A stretch of 40,434 nucleotides of DNA from Carboxydothermus pertinax. GTDB taxonomy: Bacteria; Bacillota; Z-2901; Carboxydothermales; Carboxydothermaceae. Numbering within the stretch: the first letter of the stretch is position 1; each line of letters starts with the position of its first letter. Below are positions 16,072-24,259 of this stretch, one piece after another. A model generated the notes under the pieces. It was not told the DNA's origin and did not search any database. It saw nothing but the letters and a program-made list of their open reading frames with translations. The stretch lies in contig NZ_BDJK01000004.1 in assembly GCF_001950255.1 (NCBI RefSeq), forward strand, positions 1 to 40,434, read 5' to 3'. Both the position numbers and the translations under genes were made by a program.

Positions 16072-16728
16072 TTAGGTTCTCACCTCCCGGTGAAAAGATT
16101 CTAGCAGTGAAAGCAAAGCTTTCGCTTCTTCTAAAGCAAGGTCTTCAGTACAGACAGTAAACTTGCCAAGGCTCTTTTTTAACTTACCGAGCTCCTTTTG
16201 TCCAAATTCGTTCAAGTGTAAAAGACCCAAAATAAATCCGGGCAATTGCCGAAGCTGAAACTCAATCGATTTTTGCGGCCAGATTTGTGGAAACCGGGCA
16301 AGTCCTTTAATATTTATTTTATGAAGCACCACCGTTAAATATGCCAAAAAAGTGGAACAGTAGACAAAAGGAGTATTTTCTGAAGCCAGCTCTTCCTTCA
16401 TTTTCTTTAAAACACCGGAAAGGCTCTTGGTTTTAACTTCGCGAATCTTTCTTAAAAGCTCCTCTTCTATATCTTTAGGTACCATTTTTTGTTTTATTTT
16501 GGGAATAAAGCCCACCGCTGAGCGTCCCGGAGCAGACTTCCCCTTTTCCAAAAGATACTCCCTGATTACCAGTCCTTCCTTCTCTAAAGCCCTTAACATA
16601 TCGTACGCGGTCCAGCGGCTAACCTTCATCTCTTCCGCTAAAATTTGGTACGATACCGGAAATTTTAGCTTATCGTAAAGCTCTTTTAATTTGGCTAAAA
16701 ACTGTTCCTTGCGTTTGGTAAGACCCAA
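16072..16728 (-). CDS. Winged-helix transcriptional regulator
   Basis: 218 residues. The first 70 form a winged helix-turn-helix: FPVSYQILAEEMKVSRWTAYDMLRALEKEGLVIREYLLEKGKSAPGRSAVGF, with the turn in EEMKVSRWTAYDML. The remainder (about 75-218) is mostly helical, with FVYCSTFLAYLTVVL, and I do not recognise it; it may sense a ligand or dimerise. TTG start with GGGGG seven bases upstream. It sits directly upstream of the radical SAM gene in the same direction, and both have the same sequence block before them, so it probably controls itself and that enzyme. Confidence 0.75.
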   Translation of the reverse strand: MGLTKRKEQFLAKLKELYDKLKFPVSYQILAEEMKVSRWTAYDMLRALEKEGLVIREYLLEKGKSAPGRSAVGFIPKIKQKMVPKDIEEELLRKIREVKTKSLSGVLKKMKEELASENTPFVYCSTFLAYLTVVLHKINIKGLARFPQIWPQKSIEFQLRQLPGFILGLLHLNEFGQKELGKLKKSLGKFTVCTEDLALEEAKALLSLLESFHREVRT

Positions 16729-16780
16729 TTTTATACCCCCAAAAAACCAAAATTTTAATTATATTTTATACCCTATTTTA
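16729..16780 (-). promoter_or_regulatory. Promoter/operator region of the winged-helix regulator
   Basis: Two copies of a TTTTATACCC block (plus-strand reading) lie here: a long one at 16729-16755 that covers the ribosome site, and a shorter one at 16763-16780 whose TATAAA could be the -10 (TTGCAT lies 16 bases further upstream). The long copy is nearly the same as 16033-16057. Confidence 0.5.
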
Positions 16781-16857
16781 GGAAATATGCAAGGCTTTTA
16801 TTTTAATCTTCAGAAACTGGTTGAAAAATATACCACTCATCGTTTACAAAAATATTT

Positions 16858-17643
16858 TCACAGTTTCCGGTAAACCCCCTTTCCTAAAAACTCAATTACG
16901 TTGTTGTTTCTTAGTATTTGTAATTGTTGCCTAATCTTAGCTTCAATATTATTATTTTGAGGATGTAAAACTTTTAAATAAGGAATATAAGCATAAACAT
17001 CTTTTAAGGTAAAAACTTCTTTATTGATTTTAATTAGTATATTTAATATGTCAGCTAACCATCCCCTTTTGTCAACATTTTTAATTTTTCTGTAATAACT
17101 AATTTTTTGGATATTCATTCGTACATGATTTGCAGGAATCACATTTTTATCTTTTATTAAATATATTTTCCCAGAATAAGGAATATCTTTCAAACTAATA
17201 TTACAACCAGTCCACCCTCTTCTCCTGGCCCTTTGAGATAATGGTCTTCGCTTTTTTATAATTCCGGGAAGAATAAATTCTTTGGGTACAATAATTAAAT
17301 CATTAATATAATCAAACATTGGACTATAACTCATAAAGAAAAAATTAGGAACTGAACAGGAATATATGGCTTGAATCATTTTGTTATATTCACCATCTAC
17401 AACAATATTTCCTAGTCTTTTTTTCTTGGATTTTAATTGAAATTCTTCGCCACAATCGTTACAAAAAAAATCAGCAACAGGGTGATTGTTATCATACCTT
17501 TTTATTTTTTCATTTGAACAAAAAGGACAATACATATTATCTTTAAACCAACTTTCAGAAATGACTCTTACTAATTGAGATTTACTTTTATATTTCTCTT
17601 TATATTCTTCATAATAATCATAAAGACTTATAGGAATTTGCAT
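16858..17643 (-). CDS. DpnI-like methyl-directed restriction endonuclease
   Basis: Strong full-length resemblance to DpnI, the Type IIM enzyme that cuts G-m6A-TC. It has an N-terminal PD-(D/E)xK nuclease with a zinc site (Cys39, Cys42, Cys61, Cys64 in YCPFC and FCNDC), the block PVADFFCNDCGEEF, PNFFFMSYSPMF, KRRPLSQRARRRGWTGCNI, and a C-terminal winged helix ending RQQLQILRNNNVIEFLGKGVYRKL. The catalytic Asp58 and Lys71 are present, but the Glu of E-x-K (DpnI Glu64) is Gln69 here (QLKSK, codon CAA). Start ATG 17643 has GAGG spaced correctly; the frame opens at 17658. No methyltransferase is adjacent, as expected for a DpnI that attacks methylated DNA. The gene is clearly more AT-rich than its neighbours, suggesting transfer. 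Confidence 0.93.
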   Translation of the reverse strand: MQIPISLYDYYEEYKEKYKSKSQLVRVISESWFKDNMYCPFCSNEKIKRYDNNHPVADFFCNDCGEEFQLKSKKKRLGNIVVDGEYNKMIQAIYSCSVPNFFFMSYSPMFDYINDLIIVPKEFILPGIIKKRRPLSQRARRRGWTGCNISLKDIPYSGKIYLIKDKNVIPANHVRMNIQKISYYRKIKNVDKRGWLADILNILIKINKEVFTLKDVYAYIPYLKVLHPQNNNIEAKIRQQLQILRNNNVIEFLGKGVYRKL

Positions 17644-17704
17644 AAACTTCCTCACCATTCATTTTAATAATAATAAAATAATTAATTTTAACGTAAATAA
17701 ATTT

Positions 17705-19660
17705 TTACTCCACCGCTTCAATATTGCACAGCACGTCATAAAAAGGCACCCCATCCCCCATATCCGGACGGACCTGGGGTGTTAAAACATTTACCCCGCC
17801 ACCGTCTATTCCCCAGCTCCCCTCTTCAATCACCACCGTATCCGGCCGCACCCGGTCGGACACTTTTACCAAACCGGTAATTTCGCCGGTAACGGTCTTT
17901 ACCCGCACTTCTGCCAGATTATCAAGATTATGGCGGGCAGCGGTAGAAGGATGAATAACCACCCGCGGCTTTGTTCCCCACTCCGCCGATTCCAGGTTAT
18001 GAAATTGCGAATGTAAATAATCTTTAGGGTGAACCGTTAAAAGCCGGTAAGGAAATTTCTTGGCGGTTAGCGAATCGTAAGCCTGATAAAGCCCAGGTCC
18101 TTTCCCGGCCATTAACTCAATTTTTCCGGAAGGGGTTAAAAACTTGCCGTCACTGAAAGTAAACGGCGCCAGGGGATGGCGAACATAACCTTTTTCTCTT
18201 AAAATCTCAAAGGTAATCCCCAAGGGTTTTAGCGGTTCTAAAGCTTCTATGATAAATTCCCGGGCTGTTTTTGGTTCAAAGTTTTTAAGACCGATTTTCC
18301 TTGCTAATTCGTTCCAAAACTCCACTTCCGTAAGCATACCATTGGGCGGAGTAACTATTTTGGGCAAGTAGCTTAAATAATAATGCCAGGAGCTAAATAC
18401 AATATCCTCTTCCTCAAAGACCGAGGTAGCAGGGATTATCAAGTCCGAAGCATAAGCGGTATCAGATAAGAAAAAGTCTACGGTAACTTTAAAGGGAACA
18501 TTATAAAAGGCCTCTTTCATCCTCATGGTATCCGGCGCCTGGTTCAAGGGATTGGAGCGGGTTACAAAAATAAGCTTGATAGGTGGTTCTGCCGCAAGAA
18601 TCGAATTGGCCATTACCGGCCAGGGAAAGTACCTCTTCCTCACTTTTTCTTCAGCCTTTACAATGCTACCAAAATAAGGTTTCCAGAGAGGATGGGCATA
18701 GTTAGGTCCACCGCCTTTAACCCCCACATTGCCGGTAATCGCTAAAAGGGCATTTATCGCCCGCACGGTGTTACCGCCGTTTTGGTAGCGCTGAAGTCCA
18801 TAGCCATATAACACGGCAATGGGCTTTTTAAAAGCAAAAAGTTTTGCGAGATAAGCTAAATCGTCTTCACTTATCCCGGTTTCTTTTAAAACTTTCTCCA
18901 CTGTAATTTCCGAGAAAAGCTTTTTAAATTCCTCGAAATTATTGACCTTTTCTAAAACAAACTCTTTAGCATAAAACCCTTCACTAACTAAGATCCGCGC
19001 CAGTCCTAGAGCTAACAGGCCGTCAGTCCCGGGGCGAATAGAAATATGTCTATCTATAAACTCTCCCTTAATCTTAATAGGGTTTATAGCAATAATCTTG
19101 GCCCCCACCGCTTTAGCTTCTTTTAAAAAAGGTACCAGGTGAATGTTTGTAGTGATGGGGTCGCGCCCCCAGAGGATGATTGCCTTACTTTCTAATAAAT
19201 CCTGATATTCCACCAAAGACGGTGCCCCAAAATCCCGAATCATCGCTTCATAACCGTTTCCCCAGCAAAGGCTACCGGAAGGCTGGGTCACCCCCCCAAG
19301 ACAATTAAAAAACCGCTCATCTAACCGCTTTAAATAGCCGCCAGAACCATAGTCAAACAAATGTAATACTGAAAGGGTTTCCCCTCTGGCATACAGCTCC
19401 CCAATTTTTTCCGTCAAAATTTCAAAAGCTTTATTCCAAGATATTTTTTTAAAGACGCCCTTTTCCTTTAAAAGCGGCAAAGTTAGCCTGTCCGGAGAAT
19501 AAGTTCGCTCAATTACTTTCTTAAATTTCGAGCAGACAAAGCCCCGGGTTAAGGGATGGTTTTTGTCTCCAGAAGCTTTTACTACCATCCCTCCCTCTAC
19601 CGTTACTTCCACCCGACAGGAGTCGTAGCAGTTTAAGGTACAGCTTGTATAAAATTTCAT
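17705..19660 (-). CDS. Molybdopterin (Mo/W-bisMGD) oxidoreductase, orphan catalytic subunit
   Basis: 651-residue member of the DMSO reductase superfamily. An N-terminal [4Fe-4S] site has Cys7, Cys11, Cys15 and Cys43 (SCTLNCYDSC...VCSKF), then ILWGRDPITTNIHLVPFL, a TDGLLALGLARILV stretch, and a C-terminal beta-barrel with the MGD-binding HSQFHN near the end. A Cys at 132 (SGSLCWGNG) lies where the metal ligand of this superfamily is expected, but I am not sure of this. No TGA-encoded selenocysteine. There is no twin-arginine signal, so it is probably cytoplasmic. No Fe-S or membrane partner subunit and no accessory gene is near. Formate dehydrogenase-like or acetylene hydratase-like roles are both possible; the substrate is unassigned. 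The ATG has AAAGGAGGAG upstream. Confidence 0.88.
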   Translation of the reverse strand: MKFYTSCTLNCYDSCRVEVTVEGGMVVKASGDKNHPLTRGFVCSKFKKVIERTYSPDRLTLPLLKEKGVFKKISWNKAFEILTEKIGELYARGETLSVLHLFDYGSGGYLKRLDERFFNCLGGVTQPSGSLCWGNGYEAMIRDFGAPSLVEYQDLLESKAIILWGRDPITTNIHLVPFLKEAKAVGAKIIAINPIKIKGEFIDRHISIRPGTDGLLALGLARILVSEGFYAKEFVLEKVNNFEEFKKLFSEITVEKVLKETGISEDDLAYLAKLFAFKKPIAVLYGYGLQRYQNGGNTVRAINALLAITGNVGVKGGGPNYAHPLWKPYFGSIVKAEEKVRKRYFPWPVMANSILAAEPPIKLIFVTRSNPLNQAPDTMRMKEAFYNVPFKVTVDFFLSDTAYASDLIIPATSVFEEEDIVFSSWHYYLSYLPKIVTPPNGMLTEVEFWNELARKIGLKNFEPKTAREFIIEALEPLKPLGITFEILREKGYVRHPLAPFTFSDGKFLTPSGKIELMAGKGPGLYQAYDSLTAKKFPYRLLTVHPKDYLHSQFHNLESAEWGTKPRVVIHPSTAARHNLDNLAEVRVKTVTGEITGLVKVSDRVRPDTVVIEEGSWGIDGGGVNVLTPQVRPDMGDGVPFYDVLCNIEAVE

Positions 19661-19714
19661 TTCAACTCCTCCTTTATATTAACGCAGCTTCATTTTAGGA
19701 ATTAATCCAAGGGG

Positions 19715-20656
19715 TTAAATTATCTTAAAGTAACTTAAAAGATATATCCATCCCAAAAGAGTAATAAGGGATAAAACCGTTGAAATAAAGACTCCCTGAG
19801 CTCCTTTCACCGCATCGCCACCGTATTTATTGGCAAAAATAGCAGTATTGGCCGCCGCCGGCATTGCAGCAAGGATTACTGGAATCGCAAGTAAAACTCC
19901 TCTAATACCAAGGAAAAACAAAATTACAAAAGTTAAAGCAGGCAGTATTATTAATCTAATAATACCTAACACCCAAAGTTTAAAATCGCTAAAAATTTCC
20001 CTGGCCGGCAACTCTCCTAAAATTGACCCCACCAAAATCATTGATAAAGGCATTGTAATTGCTCCAATCTCTTTTAAAGCCTCTGCTAAAAAGGGTGGTA
20101 ACTTTATAGAAAAGGAAAATAAAGAAAGCCCAATTGCCACCGCTATAATTCCTGGATTTACAAACATCATTTTTACCTGTTCCCAACTAAATATAGATTT
20201 AATGCTCTCTCCTTTTAATAAAGCAATACCCACCGTCCAGTTAAAAACCTGGAAGCCAATGTTATAAATGGCTGCCTGGAAAACACCGATTTCACCGTAA
20301 ATTGCATGTAAAAGGGGATAACCCATAAAACCTACATTGGAAAAAATAATTATAAATTTATAGACCCCGGCAGTCCCCCGGGAAAGGCGGAAATACTTTA
20401 CCACCACCTCGGCAAAAATAGTAACTAATAAGTAGTAGGAAAAAGAAATAGCTAAAAGAATTAAACTTTCCAAAAGAAGCTTTTTACTAAAAGGAAACTG
20501 CATAGCAGAAATAATAAGGCTCGGTAGGGTAATAAAAACAACCAAATCACCAAAAGCTTTATCCGTAATTTCATTAAAAAACCCCTTCTTTTTAAGGATA
20601 AATCCTAAAAGTAAAAAAACTCCAAAAACCAAAACTTGATTTAATACAGCTGTCAT
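19715..20656 (-). CDS. AEC-family (auxin efflux carrier) transporter
   Basis: 313-residue integral membrane protein with ten predicted helices in two five-helix halves. The first has VFGVFLLLGFILKKKGFFNE...LVVFITLPSLIISAMQFPFS, the second MPLSMILVGSILGEL and AAMPAAANTAIFANKYGGD, both typical of the AEC (TC 2.A.69) family. Bacterial members carry malate, malonate or other organic acids, but the substrate cannot be told from sequence. It starts 122 bases from, and divergent to, pepV. It may be co-transcribed with the molybdopterin enzyme gene 54 bases downstream, as no terminator is seen between them. Confidence 0.88.
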   Translation of the reverse strand: MTAVLNQVLVFGVFLLLGFILKKKGFFNEITDKAFGDLVVFITLPSLIISAMQFPFSKKLLLESLILLAISFSYYLLVTIFAEVVVKYFRLSRGTAGVYKFIIIFSNVGFMGYPLLHAIYGEIGVFQAAIYNIGFQVFNWTVGIALLKGESIKSIFSWEQVKMMFVNPGIIAVAIGLSLFSFSIKLPPFLAEALKEIGAITMPLSMILVGSILGELPAREIFSDFKLWVLGIIRLIILPALTFVILFFLGIRGVLLAIPVILAAMPAAANTAIFANKYGGDAVKGAQGVFISTVLSLITLLGWIYLLSYFKII

Positions 20657-20778
20657 TATCTGCCTCCATTTTTTATTTTTATATCTTATATCTTAACAAA
20701 ATCTCTTTTAAAAAGGCACCAAAAAAGTTAAGATATGATTGTATACAAAAATAAAATTCCATTAAAGGAGGGCATAAA

Positions 20779-22176
20779 ATGAACCTGGACAGCTACATTG
20801 AAAACCTGAAGGAGGATATTGTCCGCACCACCCAAGAGTGGATTAAAATTAAAAGCGTGGAAGGGAAAAAAAAGCCGGGAATGCCTTTTGGAGAAGGGGT
20901 AAATGAAGCTCTTTTAAAGGCACTTGACGATTCAGCGAAAATGGGATTTGCCACCAAAAATGTAGATGGATATGCTGGATATGCTGAGTACGGCCAGGGC
21001 AATGAACTGGTCGGTATTCTGGTCCACTTGGATGTGGTTCCAGAAGGCGACGGCTGGAGTTACGACCCTTACGGTGGTGTAATTGTCAATAACCGGATTT
21101 ACGGCCGGGGGACGATAGACAACAAGGGCCCGGCAGTTGCCTGCCTCTATGCCCTAAAAGCAATAAAAGATTTAAACCTTCCAATCTCGAAGCGAGTACG
21201 GATCATCTACGGACTTAACGAAGAATCCGGCTGGGCCTGCATGGATTACTACCGGGAACATGAAGAAATTCCCCAGCTTGGTTTTGCTCCGGATGCGGAA
21301 TTCCCCATCATTCATGCCGAAAAAGGAATATTAACCTTAAAACTTGCCCGGGAATTTTCCGAGGTAAATCCAGGCAGTATTGCTTTAAAAACTTTAAAGG
21401 GCGGACTTAGAGCCAATATGGTTCCCGATTTTGCTGTCGCTGTTTTAGAAGGGGATAAAACTTCACTCACCAATGTTATAGAAAGCCTTAATAAGTTTAA
21501 AGAAGAAAAAGGCTTTAGGATGGAAGGAGAAATTGAAGATAACATCTTAACTATAAAATCCTTTGGCATTTCTGCCCACGGAAGTCTTCCCGAAAAAGGT
21601 CAAAACGCCATTACTCGGCTTATTAATTTTTTGGTTTCCTTACCCCTTCCACAGGATGATCTCTTTAGGTTCTTAAAGTTTTTAGATACAAAAATTGGTT
21701 TAACTTATAACGGTGAAAATATTGGGCTTAATCTTAAGGACAGTGTTTCCGGAAATCTTACCTTAAACCTCGGGGTTTTAGAGTTAAACGAGAAAGGAGC
21801 ATTCGCTGCAATCAATATCCGCTATCCGGTTACCTACAAAAAAGAAGATCTCTTAAAAATTTTGGAAGAACAAATTTCCGGAACCGGAATTTACTTAAAA
21901 GATATTTCCGACATGGCTCCGTTATACGTACCCGAAGACCATTTCCTAGTGCAGAAGCTTAAAAAAGTATATGAAGAAAAAACCGGAGAACCTGCTCGTT
22001 TAATTGCCATCGGCGGAGGCACTTACGCCCGGGCTATTCCCAATGCGGTAGCTTTTGGTCCGCTATTCCCGGGGATGGAAGAACTCGCCCACCAAAAAGA
22101 TGAATACATTGATATTGACCATTTAATCCAGATCACTAAAATCTACGCTGCCGCAATTTATGAATTAATAAAATAA
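20779..22176 (+). CDS. pepV: M20 family dipeptidase PepV-like (Xaa-His type)
   Basis: Cytoplasmic dinuclear zinc metallopeptidase of 465 residues that cleaves dipeptides. Zinc and catalytic residues lie in LVHLDVVPEGDGW (His83, Asp85), GRGTIDNKGP (Asp114), NEESGW (Glu148/149), FAPDAEFPIIHAEKG (Asp172) and EELAHQKDEY near the C-terminus. A large inserted lid domain lies between about 180 and 375, as in Lactobacillus PepV. The ATG has AAAGGAGGG upstream, and a strong terminator follows. The 122-base divergent region with the AEC gene has a perfect TTGTATACAA palindrome (20739-20748) but no convincing -35/-10 pair. Confidence 0.93.
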   Translation: MNLDSYIENLKEDIVRTTQEWIKIKSVEGKKKPGMPFGEGVNEALLKALDDSAKMGFATKNVDGYAGYAEYGQGNELVGILVHLDVVPEGDGWSYDPYGGVIVNNRIYGRGTIDNKGPAVACLYALKAIKDLNLPISKRVRIIYGLNEESGWACMDYYREHEEIPQLGFAPDAEFPIIHAEKGILTLKLAREFSEVNPGSIALKTLKGGLRANMVPDFAVAVLEGDKTSLTNVIESLNKFKEEKGFRMEGEIEDNILTIKSFGISAHGSLPEKGQNAITRLINFLVSLPLPQDDLFRFLKFLDTKIGLTYNGENIGLNLKDSVSGNLTLNLGVLELNEKGAFAAINIRYPVTYKKEDLLKILEEQISGTGIYLKDISDMAPLYVPEDHFLVQKLKKVYEEKTGEPARLIAIGGGTYARAIPNAVAFGPLFPGMEELAHQKDEYIDIDHLIQITKIYAAAIYELIK

Positions 22177-22189
22177 AACAAAAAATTTT

Positions 22190-22225
22190 AAGCCCCCAAA
22201 AGCTTTAAGCTTGAGGGGGCTTTTT
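22190..22225 (+). terminator. Terminator after pepV
   Basis: AAGCCCCC (22190-22197) pairs with GGGGGCTT (22215-22222), with an inner AAGCTT/AAGCTT pairing, followed by T. It lies 14 bases after the pepV stop on the plus strand. Confidence 0.9.
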
Positions 22226-22285
22226 CAATATTCTTTAAAATAAAAAGCTTTCTTTATTACTCTTAATTTTCTCCAAGTTTTACGA

Positions 22286-22323
22286 AGGAAAAAAGCCCCT
22301 GCAGTAAACTGCAGAAGCTTTTT
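22286..22323 (-). terminator. Terminator after cstA
   Basis: Minus-strand AAAAAGCTTCTGCAGT pairs with ACTGCAGGGGCTTTTT (22290-22323), 16 pairs including two T-G pairs, with the T run forming the 3' side. It lies 18 bases after the cstA stop and faces the pepV terminator. Confidence 0.85.
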
Positions 22324-22340
22324 CCTAAACCGCTAATTTT

Positions 22341-24128
22341 TTAATTTTCCACAACCACTTCGGACTGATGGGGCTTACTTAAAATACTGAGCCATTTGAA
22401 AACGGAATTAATCATTACAATAATAGCCAGAGCTAACATTATTGCTACTAAAACTGCCGGTACCATTTGACCCTGCGGGAGATAAGTTTTAGTAAGGTTT
22501 GTAATTCCAGCGTCCATTACCGTCACAAAAAGAAAGGTCATCGGTAAAAAGGTCGTTAGAGCATAAATGCGTTTTTGGCTCTTTTGCAATATCATTGAAG
22601 TTCCTATCGACAGGGCTACCACACCAATAGTCTGGTTAGCGACACCAAACACCGGCCAGATAGTTTTAATATCACCACCATAAATCAAATAGCCCCAGGC
22701 AAAGGATACAAAGGCGCTTAAAACAACAGCTAAAACGGTTGATTTGCTTTCTTTAATTGGTTCATAAATCATCCCCAACAAATCCTGAGCAATATATCTG
22801 GCCACCCGGGTACCAGCATCAATGGTAGTCAGGATGAATAAAGCTTCAAACATGATGGCAAATTGATACCAGTAAGCCATTAAGTGGCGCAGTCCAGGAA
22901 TGCCGGAGAAAATATTGGCCATGCCGACAGCTAAAGATACAGCTCCCCCGGGACGTCCAGCGACATTTTCCCCAACCAGTTTAGAAAGTTCAGGTAAGTG
23001 GACTACTGGCATATTTAAAGTTTGGAAAATTTCCGGTTTGGTGTTGATGGCAAAATAATCACCAGGCATTAAAGTAGTAGCAGCAATTAATGCCATTAAA
23101 GCCACAAAAGCTTCCGTTAACATTGCCCCATAGCCAACAATCTTAATATCTCTCTCGTTAGCTATCATTTTGGGAGTGGTCCCAGAACTGATCAAAGCAT
23201 GGAAACCGGAGATTGCTCCGCAAGCTATGGTGATGGAAATAAACGGCCATACCTTTCCGCCAATGATCGGCCCGCCGCCATGAATAAATTTAGTAAAGGC
23301 AGGCATTTGAATTTGGGGATTAACAATTATTATTCCAAGCGCCAAAGCCAAAATAGTACCAATTTTCATATAAGAGCTTAAATAATCCCTGGGAGCTAAT
23401 AAAAGCCATACCGGTAAAGCTGCTGCCAAAAAGCCATAAATGGGAAGCAAAATTTCCAAAGTTTTATCCGATAAAGTCAAGTATGGAGCTAAGAAAGACT
23501 CTTTTACATACGGTCCAAGGAATACCGCTAAAAGAATTAAAATAACTCCAATTAAAGAAGCTTCACCAATTTTTCCAGGACGTATTTTATGCATATAAAG
23601 GCCGATAAATATTGCTATGGGTATAGTCATTACAATGGTAAACACACCCCAGGGGTTTTTAAACAAAGCATTAACTACAACCAAGCCTAAGCCGGCCATG
23701 GTTAAAATAATAAGGAAAAATACCGCAATACCCGTAGCTACTCCTGCCACAGGGCCTACTTCTTTTTTGGCAATTTCCGACAAACTTTTGCCACCGTGGC
23801 GAATGGAAGCAAATAACACTACCATGTCGTGGACGGCTCCAGCTAGAACCGATCCAATTAAAATCCACAGCGTTCCTGGAAGATAACCAAACTGAGCAGC
23901 CAAGACCGGGCCAACCAGCGGACCTGCCCCGGCAATCGCCGCAAAGTGGTGACCAAAGGCAACCCATTTGTTCATTGGAACGTAATCTTTACCGTCATTG
24001 TACTTTTCTGCAGGAGTTTTCCGCATTTCATCTAAAGTTAAAACTTTAGCCGCTAAAAAACTCCCGTAAAAACGGTACGCTAAAACTAAAATAAGGGCTG
24101 CCACAATGATAAGTTCTAAAGCACTCAC
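22341..24128 (-). CDS. cstA: CstA-family carbon starvation/pyruvate transporter
   Basis: Polytopic membrane transporter of about 595 residues with some 15-16 hydrophobic segments. The family signatures are near the N-terminus: FGHHFAAIAGAGPLVGPVLAAQFGYLPGTLWILIGSVLAGAVHDM, then SIRHGGKSLSEIAKKEVGP; later DAGTRVARYIAQDLLG and WPVFGVANQTIGVVALS. E. coli relatives (CstA, BtsT/YjiY) import peptides and/or pyruvate. The frame opens at GTG 24137; GTG 24128 (MSALELIIVAAL) has AAAGGGG at better spacing and is preferred. A LytS/LytR pair lies directly upstream and a LytTR-type repeat sits before its promoter, so pyruvate-responsive activation like E. coli BtsSR-BtsT is the best hypothesis. Confidence 0.95.
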   Translation of the reverse strand: MSALELIIVAALILVLAYRFYGSFLAAKVLTLDEMRKTPAEKYNDGKDYVPMNKWVAFGHHFAAIAGAGPLVGPVLAAQFGYLPGTLWILIGSVLAGAVHDMVVLFASIRHGGKSLSEIAKKEVGPVAGVATGIAVFFLIILTMAGLGLVVVNALFKNPWGVFTIVMTIPIAIFIGLYMHKIRPGKIGEASLIGVILILLAVFLGPYVKESFLAPYLTLSDKTLEILLPIYGFLAAALPVWLLLAPRDYLSSYMKIGTILALALGIIIVNPQIQMPAFTKFIHGGGPIIGGKVWPFISITIACGAISGFHALISSGTTPKMIANERDIKIVGYGAMLTEAFVALMALIAATTLMPGDYFAINTKPEIFQTLNMPVVHLPELSKLVGENVAGRPGGAVSLAVGMANIFSGIPGLRHLMAYWYQFAIMFEALFILTTIDAGTRVARYIAQDLLGMIYEPIKESKSTVLAVVLSAFVSFAWGYLIYGGDIKTIWPVFGVANQTIGVVALSIGTSMILQKSQKRIYALTTFLPMTFLFVTVMDAGITNLTKTYLPQGQMVPAVLVAIMLALAIIVMINSVFKWLSILSKPHQSEVVVEN

Positions 24129-24169
24129 AAAGCTCACCCCTTTAAATAAAAATTATGATTCCTGGTACT

Positions 24170-24233
24170 ACTTTACCGGGCAGCCCTTGTTTAGCAAATG
24201 ATTTTGTAACATAATGTTGAAATATTGTAACAT
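24170..24233 (-). promoter_or_regulatory. cstA promoter with a LytTR-type direct repeat
   Basis: The 9-mer ATGTTACAA (minus strand) occurs at 24225-24233 and 24204-24212, separated by 12 bases, a 21-bp period (two helical turns). This is the layout of LytTR-domain binding sites. Directly downstream is a weak promoter: TTGCTA (24192-24197), 16-base spacer, TAAAGT (24170-24175). The repeat is seen; LytR binding is inferred. Confidence 0.7.
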
Positions 24234-24259
24234 TTGTTGGATATTTTGCAATATATGTC

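Noticed and set aside
19830-20267. Plus-strand frame of 145 residues opposite the AEC gene
   Set aside because: Antisense shadow; Lys/Ile/Pro-rich low-complexity translation and no ribosome site.
20739-20748. Perfect TTGTATACAA palindrome between the AEC gene and pepV
   Set aside because: Ten bases in AT-rich DNA, no aligned promoter; may be chance, so not listed as an operator.
23671-23967. Minus-strand frame of 98 residues inside cstA
   Set aside because: A frame shadow of the strongly recognised CstA protein.
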